A stretch of DNA of 64,000 nt from Hymenolepis diminuta. Lineage: Eukaryota; Platyhelminthes; Cestoda; Cyclophyllidea; Hymenolepididae. Where the stretch lies: assembly GCA_900708905.1 (NCBI GenBank), contig CAADRB010000084.1:372873-436872 (forward strand). The letters are read 5' to 3'. A model generated the notes under the pieces. That model was given only the letters and a program-made list of their open reading frames with translations. It did no database searches and was not told the origin of the DNA. The stretch's first letter is position 1, and each line of letters starts with the position of its first letter. A program made the translations under genes and the position numbers. Below are positions 52,383-64,000 of this stretch, in pieces.

Positions 52383-55300
52383 AGCAAGCATAGTGAAATT
52401 AACTGTATTCGCGGAGCGCTTTAACGAATGAAGATAATTTCAGTGTTATATGCACTTTTTCCACATAATTCATCGGACAGGCCTAAATAATACAACTTCT
52501 CCGGAATATTTTACGACTCGTACATGACCATTGATTTCTGCCTTTGCATAGGTAAACCCTATTCAATTGATATGGTGTTTATTGCATAATGTTATATTTC
52601 ATAAGATGATATAACCAGGTTTATGTTAGATGCTTTTTCTTGGTCTTTTGCCACTTATTACTTAAGAAGGCACTTTGCACCGTTTGAAATCGCACATACC
52701 AATTTATTTGCTAAAATTGCATTTTAGAGTAGGACTAAGGAGATAAAAAGTTGGTTTATTTTTTTCTCTAGTTACACTTACTTGCATTAACGTTCAAGAC
52801 GCTTTTAAATTCTATAAATCTAACTTAAAAGCAAAAAATTTCAGGCCATATTTGGTAATTCAGTCATATGGAAAAGAAATGATTTTTTTTAAGTTAGGAA
52901 TATACATGCCCGTTTATATGAAAAGATTGTATGGAATATGCTAATTAAACAAGAAAATGTATAGCTACACCAGAGGGAAAACAATTTTTGGAATAGAGCT
53001 GAAGGATTTGGTACACGGGAATCAGATTAATTATTTCACAAGGAAAACATTGCTGCATTTTGAGCAATCTTTGAGGAGGCTCGCACTAAATTCAATGTCA
53101 GCATTAATGGTAAAGTTATGTTATATGGAGTTTTAAAAGACTTCAAACAACTAGATATTTGATTCTGGGAGTCTCTGCTAATCTCTACGCTAGAGGAACG
53201 ATGATTCTTTCAATTGTGTAATATTATTCAATTATGCAAAAATATATATAATATTGCAATCATGTAGATGCAATTTTAGCCTTTATACTTTTTCCTCATG
53301 TGAGGTAGCACAAATTATTTGACTTTAAAGAAAATCATCTGTTTGCCATTCCGTGGAGCAATTTTCCAAATAACCGGAAAAAATATTAGCAATACTCACA
53401 GGTGCTTAGGATGTCATCTATTGTTTGTTTCCATTAAGATCTACTCACAAAAATATAAAACCACCAGTACCATCAGGTGAGTAGACATCTACATAAATGC
53501 ATTTCTTTAAAATGTCTGAATAGGGGCCTCAAGATATATTAGCAGAATCACATGCCATCTTTTAATTCCTGATTTAATTTTCAGTAAAAGTTTTACTCAA
53601 TGAAATTATCAAATGGATTAAATAATAAAGAATTGCAGTTTTAAACAAAAAGTCCGGTTGACTGGACATTGTAAATTTAATTGTTATACTATTAGTTATA
53701 AAATTTATGGGCAGTTTTCATTTAATCAACTTAAGTTCTAAGTCTTTTAATCAAATATGCATTTTTCAATAAAGCTCCCTATGCGCAATTCGCCTAATTT
53801 AATTACACAGAAAAACAATTGGATAAAAGCTTGAATAAGGCAAAATTTAACTTGAGAAAAGATGTAAATAAATAAATAAATCGCAGTAAGAAGGAGAATT
53901 ATTTAGAATAATCAGTTAAAGCTCAGTGTTGGAAATAATTATCAAATCCTTCCTCTCTATGATTTATTAACATACGTCCATAATAAGGTAGATAACTATA
54001 GATTAAAATCTGTGAAGAATACTGTCCGACAAATTGTGGTAGTATTGTACAACTGGAAGCAAATAAATGTCATAGTCTCAGCAGAGGAAAAAATTCATCT
54101 GAGAAACTTAGCAGCAAAATTACAATGGTGAAAAATAAATCCATGGTCAAATCTTCACAGCAATGTTGAGGTGTTGGTAAAGATTTTATTGAAATCCCAT
54201 TTATGATTTGCATCTGCTTCTAAATCTGCACGAAAAAGAAAGAATTGCTTTAAGCAACTTCGAGCGGATGCCAAACAGGATTTTGGCGAAACAAATAGCA
54301 CTTGCTAAATGAGGAATCCTGCAAAGAAATCTATTCCTTGCATTAATTAATATCAATTAAACTTAAAAAACGTGCCTAAAGGGGAAATTTTATGCGCAGA
54401 TTTGCGATGTCATCAACCCCTTGCATATGAAAGCGAGATCAGAATGAAGATGGATCATTACGAACCTAAGGATGATTTACCAAATGGCAGACTCATTTCT
54501 CAGGTAGATGTGTGCTACGAAATAATACAAAATTAGGTGAAAGCATAATACCATGATTTTTCAAATGAAGAGCTAGATGATAAAATGAAAAGATAAGTGT
54601 GGATGAACTCCAGCTTGAAAAATATTAATCATCTTGATGTTTCTATACTTCAGATTAATTTAATTTCAGTTAACAAACATAAAATATCCACAGCAATAGC
54701 AGTGGAGATCAAAGAGGAGGTAAGTTGAAGACTTTAAAACCTTATATAATGATATCCAGTTCCCTTGGAAAAATTGCGCAGTGTACATGATTATTCATTA
54801 ATTTGGATCAACAATTCCATAATTACACCTTATTTTCTTAAAAAGGGAAGAAAATGTTGAATAAAGTGTTAATATCGTCTAAAAGAAAAATATAACAATT
54901 AGCACAATTTTATTTTTTTTCTGATTTTTTACTGTTCTACTTCTACTGCTCCAAATACTCTCATGGAATTGAACATGCCGCCTCTTTATGAACCTTCAGT
55001 TCCGGTGTGTTTAACCGTATCCCCACGAAATGTTATAAAGTTTTTTACCTCCGCTCTGAAAAATAAATAAATGAATGCAAATGCAATATAAGATTATGGG
55101 TCAAAGTAAAAAAAACTCTTATGAATTAAATTAATCATATTTAGGGATCCAAAAATGGCTCTGGCACTAAAAAATAAATAAGCAAGTGCTAACGTTATCA
55201 GTTTTAATTTTGCATTTACAACTAAATCAAATTTATTCAGATACCGTGATCACTAAACAAACACATTAGTTATTAATCCAAATTAAATATGCCCACGGCA

Positions 55301-56614
55301 TGGTCAAAAAAGCCGTTTTGAAAACCACGAGACCGAAAATGAATAGATATGTGCTAGTGACGTATAAAATATTGTAATTACAGAGAATTTATTATTTGAA
55401 GATGAATACATAGAATTATACTCACTTATTATTATGAATCTCTTCTCTAAAGAATATGTGAAAGTGTATTTGGGATGAATTCTGTTGGTTCATATGGCTA
55501 GTTCGACTTTTCCCAAGTAAAATGGTACTAAGGGTCTTAGTTTTCCAAAAAAAATGCATTTAGTTGAACCTAGTCTTGCAAAATTCTAAAATTAACTTAC
55601 CGTTTAAAGCAAAAAATAAGACAAGAGAGAGACTGTAATTATATATTTGGTCAATAAGAGGTGGATAGCTAGTATCTCTCTTTTGACCCATTGGATATGC
55701 TATTAGCTAGTCTCTTCTGGCTTCTCCAGAAAACAAGAGTGAGAAAAAGAGATTACCAGTTGTAGAGCTTTATTGAGTACTCTGAGAAAGCTAAGATACG
55801 CTAGAGAGTGCAGATATAGAACCATGACGTCAGTATTTTTGGATTTGTTTTTACATATTTCAGTATGGAAGAGGAGTAGCGATGGTCCGTAATTGAGTAG
55901 CGGGGGTTCATACAAGATGTTCAGGTCTCAAAAAGTGTCCAAAATCTAACATGGATCTCTAAAAGGAGATCACGACATGTATGACAGTTGGAGCGTTCGA
56001 AGTCCAATGTGGATTTTCAAAGGGATGTCAATGCAAATGTGACAGTTCAATGTGGGTCTTTAAAGAGTGGTTATAACATGTCGACTATGTGAATTTCTAT
56101 TATTTTGCCATCAATGTTTTCAAAGGAAATAAAAAAATTTCTTCCTCATTGTCTCTTTAAAAACAGTGAATACTCCGATGGTTTAACGAAATTTATGATG
56201 CTCAGTGGAAAGCAAAAATTCAAAAGCGGCCAAATATCATTCAAGTTCCAATGCATTCGTTTCATGGTAGAAGTACTTCTAATCAACAGCACTGCAACAA
56301 TATTATTTTCTATTAAATTCCAACCAAATGCCTGTTTATTCTGCAGCATTTTGAACTTTGCTAGATCTCAGTTGTTCTCCAAGTTGCTCTTCGTCACATG
56401 TTTTCTGCGTTCAATGCACACGTAATTAACCAGTACTTGTAAACTTATCTGTTTCTCATGCTATTTATAGGAAAATTCTTACCTTAATTAGAAACAACTA
56501 GCTAATTAACCAAACCTAATTAAAATACGACGGATATATATATATATATATATATATCTTGGAGATTTGAATGTTTTCTGTATATTGAAAAGATACTAAG
56601 CTTAACTGACCTCA
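52383..56614. other. Gene-free stretch, possible LINE debris near 54.2 kb
   Basis: Mostly AT-rich. At 54220-54310 the plus strand reads SARKRKNCFKQLRADAKQD, faintly like the linker of LINE polyproteins, but the frame breaks at once. A GA-rich region lies at 55620-55900. Confidence 0.35.
56534..56557. repeat. (AT)n microsatellite
   Basis: Twelve uninterrupted AT units. Confidence 0.9.
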
Positions 56615-57440
56615 ATATCACAGGTGCGTAAGGCGTCCGTGAACACCTTAAAAAATTAATTATCTGTGATTTATTGAATCCTTTTACTAGAGCTTTAAAA
56701 ACCACAATTTTTAAGCTCATTTCGACATATTCTGCCTTTAATTGGGATATTTTAATAAATTTCAACACATCAACAGATCAGTTATAAAACACGGTTACAA
56801 GGTCTGAAATCCCACGCTATGCTTACCAACTGATGCCCTTCTACATTAAACCAATTCAAGTTCGAACATCATCCACAAAACAAATTTTAATTAGTAGCAT
56901 TCGTTCCTACTAACTCAAGTAAAGCGATAAAAAAATCCTCTTCTTCAAATGCGGGATGTCTAAAGCATCTGAGGACACCTCACGCACTTTTAGAAATACA
57001 GAAAATAAAACTGTTGATTTATAAAACTTACAGTTTCTGTAACAATACAAATAAGCATAATTTTGACCGACCTTCTGTTCTATATATCCTCCTTCGGCTT
57101 CTATCACCGACTCAATTACAATCCGGAAGCGACCGACTGCAAGCCTTCATCAGATCGGGTAGTCTTTATTCATGTCCTCCATTCCCCAGGCTATTGGTTC
57201 TATCAGAGAGGAGGATTTGGTGTTGTGAGAATGCCTATTAGCGTCCTTTTCAATCACGCCCGACCCGACCCGCCCGCTCCGCCCCATCTCACCCCACCCA
57301 GTCCCACTCTGCCCCGTCCCACACGTAATAATACAAAAGATTGAGGTCTCATGAGTAGTACAAAGTAGTGTTTCTTGGAGAATAGAATCAAGTAGTACAG
57401 TTGACCGTTCACCTGACTGAAATTTCACAGATGAGCATCA
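56615..57440 (-). mobile_element. 5'-truncated copy of the mariner-like element (C-terminal part)
   Basis: The minus strand repeats the 3' part of the element at 38.1-39.5 kb. LNLLYYYVWDGAE is the third catalytic region, again without Asp. It is followed by NRHSHNTKSSSLIEPIAWGM, EDMNKD and VIESVIEAEGGYIEQKV. About 350 nt beyond, at 56650-56622, AAGGTGTTCACGGACGCCTT continues into ACGCACCTG. This is roughly the reverse complement of the left end at 38147, so it is probably the right terminal inverted repeat. The 5' end is missing. Confidence 0.65.
57257..57321 (-). repeat. G-rich minisatellite-like tract inside the transposase relic
   Basis: On the minus strand about ten runs of three or more G occur in 65 nt, far richer than anything nearby. 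It sits between the YYYVWDGAE and HSHNTKSS motifs. The copy at 39237-39260 has a shorter G-rich tract at the same place. Confidence 0.75.
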
Positions 57441-57720
57441 ATATCAGCACCTCTAGTTTGGATAAATGTCTATTCCGACTGTTGGAAGGGGCTAGAAGGG
57501 GTTGCTAACTGTAAAGGTACAGAGAGTAAGAAGAAAGGCACAGGATTATTCACGAAAGGGAGAGACAAAAAGAGAGAAGATTTCAAAACAGAAGTTAAGA
57601 GAAGCTACGGATAGAAAGGAAGTGGCTGAATGACCTGATTGTAGAATTTGAGAAAGGTAGACCGAGTAGATGTGTGTTAGAGAACAAGGATGAGTCGGGG
57701 GAAAGATTACGTCTGGATGT

Positions 57721-57976
57721 TTATAGATAGAGTTGGTAGACAATTCGAGTAATTAAGAACTGTGAAGATCTGGCTTTGAAGAAAGAGGTAAAGGCATCAA
57801 GACAAATAGGTTGAAATGAGGATTGACGTGTCGTTGGACGATCATTTAGTATAAAGTCATTGATAAAAGTGTCTAGATATGCATGACGCTTGGATCTTGC
57901 TGACTGACAACGTTCTGACATTTGCAAAGCTAAGAACATTGACTCAAACCCTGGAAACATTGGTCGTGAGCAATCC
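57721..57976 (-). CDS. Unassigned candidate terminal exon
   Basis: After a TTTCAG acceptor (ending 57977) the minus strand stays open for 84 codons to a TAA at 57721-57723. It reads DCSRPMFPGFESMFLALQMS, then RSKRHAYLDTFINDFIL and PICLDAFTSFFKARSSQ. Its base composition is more balanced than that of the surrounding DNA, and a pyrimidine-rich strand follows. No family was recognised and no upstream exon was found, so it may be chance or repeat debris. Confidence 0.2.
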
Positions 57977-60900
57977 CTGAAATTTTATTTGGAAAATAAT
58001 TATTTCACTAGTTGTTTCAAATGAATGCATATTACCACTATGCTACCGCCACATATCAGTTATTAAATTCCCAAGCTCAGTAAAAGAATTTTACGGTGAA
58101 ATAATTACCTTATTCACATAGTTGCCTTTTTCACCTATGGAACATTCAGTTGTTCACTTATTCGTTTTTACTTAGATGATTTCCTGACTGTGTAGGTGTG
58201 TACACGTTATTATCATTTCAATGATTATTGTATTATTTTTATAAAATGTTCAAATCCTATCATATGAAGCAATTTATAAAATTCGATTCATACAATTCAT
58301 AAGTTTATTCATTTTGTTCGATACACAGTTTCGTATTTTTTCTCAAGTTATTGCAAAGGTGCTTGCCAATATCAATGTTGGGTACAGAAAAGCACTCCGG
58401 AACTTCTCTGTTATAAATTTACAAAATGACATCTTTTCCCTAAAACTTATGGATTCTGTTTTGATAAACAAAACCATGACGATACACCACAAAATATTGA
58501 TTAACTTACTATTTTTATTCTAATTTATATGTAATATTTTTCATGGTTGTAGTACGTTGTTAGAAGAAAAAGAATGTTGTGTGAAAACATCGTTTCTGTT
58601 AGATACTTCGTATTCTTAAGTCTTATCATTGTCTGTAATAGTCTTGGTAATGGAAATTTATTAAGTTTATTTATTCCCGTGTTTGGTTAAGTCAGTCCAA
58701 AATTATCCTAAAATATAAAGATAATTATTAACTCACAATTAAAATAGTTTTAAAATGCATAATTGTTAAGGATTTAGCTGAGTTCTTGGAATAAAATAAC
58801 TTCAGATGCTTTCCTCCATAAAATTCAGAGTTTTTCAGCACCCAAAGCATACTGAACAGTTTATCATTTATCTATTTAATGAATCTTGTTTGTTTGCTAA
58901 TAATGGAGTGTAATTAAACAAAACACTTTTTTATCTTATTGACGGGTTATTTAAATAAAATATTTGTCCCTTATCATTGGTCTTAATAAGCGTCCATGAC
59001 TACAGATCGTTTATCCAGCAACCTTTCGTACTTAATTTGCCCTTTATTTTAATTACTAAAATTCATTCCTAGTATTTATTAACAGTTGATTAAAATGTTA
59101 ACTAATAACCTGTTTTCAAATTAGACTAGGTAATTTGGCTAGCGCATACAAGTTAAAACCAATTTTGAAGACCGATTTGGTACTATTTTGTATTAGCTTT
59201 GCATTTTCTTACTAACACAAAATATTAGAACACCATAGCGGACGTCAATTTTGAAATGGTAACTGAACTTTGTGAAGTAAGCAAGAGTAACATAAGGATA
59301 AAATGAAAATGCGCGAGCAGTATTGGGAAATAACAATTTACTAACTTCAGACTCACTGAGTAGCAGGGGCAATAAATACGGAATAAATTGATTCTCTCCT
59401 TTTTATTGATTCAAATTTTATGCAGTTAATGGAATAGTATGCAATAAAATGGCATAGCGAGGCCGATTACTTTTCTTCAACTATGTCAAACGTCATTTTT
59501 GGTTACGGCCATCATTTTTATATTATCATTGTTGAACTTTGAATAAGTAATGTAATCTAATGCACTAAGTATTAAATTAGTATTTTTGACAAAAACAACA
59601 AATTGAGTTAGTTATTGAAAAGTAAAATAAAAAATGTTGGGAAGTTATCAATCTTTAATTAGAAATACCACTACTATGCTTAGATCTTTTTTATTCATTT
59701 TCCTCATTTCTTAACCTTAATTCTATTTTTGTCCTTTAATGTCAATATGGATTTATTTGTATAAATATAAATAGCCTAAATTCTAGGCATTTTCTTTTCG
59801 CAAAATATATATGTCAAATAAATGTCATTTTAAAAGGTCTTTAACTTGATTTTGCAATACACATAAATTTTTAATTTTTGGTAAAATACGTATGCACAAT
59901 ACGTAAAAACGCGAAATGAGTTTCTTTACTTTTCTTTATTTATTTAATTAATTCCCATTGATTTCAGCTTGTGTTATTTTCACAGGCCCTGCAAAGTTCG
60001 AAATGATCTTTTTCACATGCGATTTTGGTAGAGAAGTGAAAATGTACATTCTGTTCATTTTAGAACAACTCTTTTTATGGAAGGCAGATTTTAAAGTACT
60101 CAGTTATACAGCAAAATCGTGACTACATATTTTCATTTGAAAAACGAACTTATATACAAATTTAAACAAGTAAATCAGGCAAATTTTCCCATCATCACCA
60201 TTTACAGAATCTAAAAATTGAATATAGATGGAAAATGTCTTCGAAGTGACCTTGTACTTTAATTGAGCATTTATTATTTGTGTGAAAATGGTTTACACTT
60301 CACATACACGATCGAAAATTAATGGTCAACACACAGAAGTCGTCATTTAAAAAATAAAAAGCTTTCACATACTTTCACTTATGTCGACTAGGCATAAATT
60401 AAACATTACCTTAGATTCATTATTTTAAAATGTTGCAAATAATTTTGGTATGCAATGCAAAGTAATTTTAGGTAAATTTTTTTAATTATCCGTTCTTAAT
60501 AACTAGCTTTATCATCTCCAAAAAGGAATTAAAAAATATTAGAATTAAGCATAGTAATTTATTATTTGAATATAGTCGAGTCCCTATAGTAAAATTTTAT
60601 AAAGAGACCTTAAACCTTGTGAGCGTATAACGATTTCTTGATTTTCTGAATGAATTCGCCTTCTTCTTTTGCAATTCATTGGTTAATCAAAGAATAATTT
60701 GTGCGGGTAGCTAAGACAGCAAAGATTAAGTTTATAAAATTCTTAAAATAAGATAAATGACCTAAAATTTTTGAGAACAAGGTTGGTCAAAAGCGTACAT
60801 GTTGGAGAGTTTCGTATATTAGCAACTGGTTTGCATATCTCCGGTCAGTCAGGTCCACATTGGGCCTAAAATAACGGGGGGATAATTCAGGTCATGAAAA

Positions 60901-63900
60901 ACTCACTGAAAACGATTATGTACAAAATCCCTATGTATAAAACGTTAACAAGAAGCGAGAAAAAGAACTGATTATTGACGAAAAGGAATGTTTAAATTAT
61001 TTAGAACCCTTTCCAAGTTTCTGGCACTTCATTTAACACTATACGACATGATAAGAGCATAATGATAACCCCAAGTAAGTTTTAATAGCTTATAAAGAAT
61101 TACTTTTATTATTGAACCGACAATTATTAAATAACACTTTAATCATTATGTAATTACAAATTCGTGATGCATGACTAGTGAATGTTAAAATGCTATACCC
61201 TTCTACAATTACCGTTCTTTTTCATATCTTGCTGCCATTTCTTCTTCATAATGCATAAACGATTATTCTTTCAGCCATCTTGCATTTTTGTAGATGTTAA
61301 ACAGTTTCTCAATAATTTTAAAAATGGAAGTTTATAAACTATAATTTTTAAGGTTATGGTAGAAAATGGTAAAGTATTTTTTGTTGAATCTTGAATATAT
61401 GGTTGTTATCCCAATCAAACATATTGGTCATAGCGTGGTGATGATAAATGAGACGAGATTTACCGATTGATGTCAGCAAAAGGAGGATTCTGGCGATTTC
61501 AGTTTTATTTTTAATGATCTAATTTATGCGAAATTTGAGAAAGGAAACAAGTTTCGTGAATGACTGGGCACACTTAAGCCACAGAGCGACCTTCAGTTAG
61601 ATTGGCACTGAGGGAATATCTTAAGCCCTCTTTTCCCTTATTTTGCACCATTCAACATTGAAAAATCAGCTGCATATCCGTAAAACCCAATTTCGTCCAT
61701 TTATCTTATTACTATTCAAATGTTATTTAAGTGCTCTTTGATCTTTCAAGGGTAGCGAGTCACTGAAATACATGCCTACGTATAGCTAATCTAGAATTTT
61801 AAAGGCTTAACCAGGCAGAAATAAGAAATTAACGATAAGAACTGTCTATGATTAAATAATTAGGTGCTTATCAAGGGCTTTAAATTCATTATTTTTAATT
61901 CATTACCTACGTCTTCATGAAAATATTTATTGCAGTTACCCAGATTCTGAATTTATATTCACACATGTTCGTCCCATCTTTCAACTCCATTTAGTGTTGA
62001 GTCATATGGTGTTCTTTTTCCCATTTAGTAACTTCATTTCTTCCTTTTTCCCTCTTTTCCGAGGTAACTTTGTCGGTGAACATAATAATCATGTTAGTCA
62101 TTTTTACTTACCGAAGTCCTCGGCCAAGTCAGGTAAGCCAAGTCAGTAAAGTATTGTTGGAGCCAGAGAAAGGGATTTTAGTGTAAGAGTGAAACCAATA
62201 TTTTTATAGAAGAGAATATATTCTTTAAGAATATTTTTTAATTCCACTTTCCGAAAAAATGTTTTTGAATTCACGCTATGTTTCCTTTGCGTGAAAAAAC
62301 AATACTTCCTGTCTGATTCGAGACGAAATTTACTTAGTTTACAACATTTTAAAATAATTCTAAGGCGACACAGCATCAACTCAAACAAAAGCGTAAAAGA
62401 TTATTCGAAGCCTATATTTTGTTTTTACCTTCTGCTAAAGAAATGGATTATATTGAATTCTTTCGCTTTGAATTATATTTATTCTCAAACAGGATGTGAA
62501 TTTTTTCGACTCCTGGTTGATGAACACGTATTGTCTATTATTTAGTAGAGAAAGTATACCGTAACCAACAATAAATAAGTGTCGAGTTTTATACCATTTA
62601 ATCTCATGACGATACTGCATAAAAATAAGAAATGTATTGCTTTTCTACATTCAAATTCTGTATTCCCCAAAATTTTAATCATTATTTTTCACTGGAAAAG
62701 ACAATATTGTTGAATTTTCAACGGTAGAGAGAAATCTTAACGCAATAGATGAAAAGATAATTCAATTGGAAGTTTACGTAAAGGCTGGAAAAATAAACTA
62801 AGATAAATCAGGCTAATAATGACGTCTTAATTCATCTAAATTCTGAATGTATTATGCTGAATGTAATTTCGACTTAAAAGGCTAACATTTTCGCAATAAA
62901 ATATGATTTTAAAGTGACGAAACTGACCGGTATGATCTTAAAATCATATCGATAAATTGAGGTGGTTTAACCATCATGAAATTAAATAGAATAATTAGCA
63001 GGCTTTGAATAACATAAATAATGATCTATCTATGAAGCTGAGAGTCATATGATAAAATTCGAGCTTCAGAGCTTTACGCAATAAGTTTTCTTCTTATTAA
63101 AATATAAAAAAACCTAAAACTTGTACAAATCCAACAAAGTAAGTTTCTTGGTGATCTAAATACAATACCTTATTTTTCTTGACCCTCTGCAGCCTAAACG
63201 GACATGTTTCCTGCTATATTTATTCAATTAACGTTGATCGTACTTCCTTGAGCATAATAATAATTTTAGATTCACGATACGAACATTAATGGAATCATAA
63301 AGATGGTGATTCGTCGTTATTTAAGTGGTCTAATTTATTTGACTAGTGGATTAAATTGACAGATTATTATTAAAATAGTCCAAACGCAATAGATTTATTC
63401 TTTTTCATAATGTAGTTATTTAAAACTAGCTAAATGTTTTGCTACATCATTATTATCTAAATTTTTTATATAAACCATTTTAATTAATGAATTTTTAAAA
63501 TAAAATGATAAATATTTTGATATCTTCTAAAATATGATAGAAAAGTCAACGATTTAACAAGTGAAGCTACTTTAATACACTACAGTTAATAAAAGCTTTT
63601 TTGTAAATCACATATGTCTTTCTGAAAATTATTTATTTACACGTTCCGAAGATAAAAATATCATCTCAATGCATTGCAAAATTAATGTCAACCAGTAATT
63701 AGAAATGTCTTTCTCTTTCTAGAAATTCAATTTGTCTAGACGCATCCACATTTCCTTGTTGCCATCTCAACAATTAGCTGTGTATTTTGAGTTTACCGAT
63801 AGTAAAACAAATTATTTACCATTTCACCCGTGAAATAGGTTTCAGTCTGAAAGTCGGTAAGTTATTGAAATAAGTTGATTCCTGGTCACTTCAGATCCTA

Positions 63901-63918
63901 ATAAATTTACTCTTTACT
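57977..63918. other. Gene-free stretch
   Basis: Almost 6 kb of AT-rich DNA without a recognisable gene, RNA or repeat on either strand. Confidence 0.4.
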
Positions 63919-64000
63919 CATTGCCACGCTCTGCTCACTCACTCATTCACTCACTCACTCAGAAAACCTGAGTTTGTGAGAAGAGTGCATAGCATGGCAT
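63919..64000 (+). mobile_element. Third copy of the mariner-like transposase relic, cut by the window edge
   Basis: From CATTGCCA at 63919 the sequence follows 38409-38507 nearly exactly: CGCTCTGCTCACTCACTC, the CTCA/TTCA microsatellite (shorter here), then AGAAAACCTGAGTTTGTGAG and the RVHSMA region. Upstream of 63919 the two copies do not match. The near-identity shows a recent common source. Confidence 0.85.

Noticed and set aside
56105..56425. 106-codon plus-strand open frame
   Set aside because: Rich in F, K, L and S as expected from AT-rich random DNA, no recognisable domain, no splice or start context.
62100..62170. Minus-strand donor-like site after a short open stretch reading WLQQYFTDLAYLTWPRTS
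   Set aside because: A stop lies just upstream with no AG acceptor or ATG between, so it cannot be an exon as it stands.

Overview
This is eukaryotic, AT-rich genomic DNA carrying parts of an ordinary animal genome. It holds two intron-rich protein genes, both on the minus strand, followed by about 37 kb of apparently gene-free, repeat-bearing sequence. Very short introns (28-41 nt) at the 5' ends of both genes, exons clearly richer in GC than the flanking DNA, and remnants of mariner-type and LINE transposons suggest a parasitic flatworm, more likely a tapeworm than a schistosome. That is inference by eye; I cannot name a species.

Left part (1-20,174): the 5' portion of the UNC79 gene, an auxiliary subunit of the NALCN sodium-leak channel complex. 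I could join 26 coding exons in frame from an ATG at 20,174 down to about 1,194, giving about 1,910 residues. The gene runs off the left edge. The first two introns are only 29 and 28 nt; later ones reach 5.2 kb. Compared with the remembered vertebrate protein the order of conserved blocks is collinear, but several Gly/Ser/Pro-rich or acidic segments are inserted.

Middle (20,175-26,847): a 2.5 kb spacer carrying a head-to-head pair of one repeat family, then a complete seven-exon PDCL (phosducin-like protein 1) gene of 295 codons, a co-chaperone for G-protein beta-gamma assembly. Its stop is at 22,641 and its ATG at 26,847. The two genes lie in the same direction and have no obvious shared function beyond general signalling.

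Right part (26,848-64,000): no convincing host gene. It contains a decayed LINE reverse-transcriptase segment (about 36.7-37.9 kb, minus), a decayed mariner-like transposon (about 38.1-39.5 kb, plus), an inverted C-terminal fragment of a related element (about 56.6-57.4 kb) and a third copy starting at 63.9 kb that runs off the right edge. It also holds a diverged direct duplication (30.8-31.6 kb and 44.6-45.3 kb), tRNA-derived SINE-like copies, and two exon-like open stretches at 51.2 and 57.8 kb that I could not assign. I found no CRISPR array, operon, prokaryotic system or clearly new biological system. The most unusual observations are the mini-introns, a probable GC-AG intron, a microsatellite fixed inside copies of the dead transposase, and the inverted repeat pair just upstream of UNC79.
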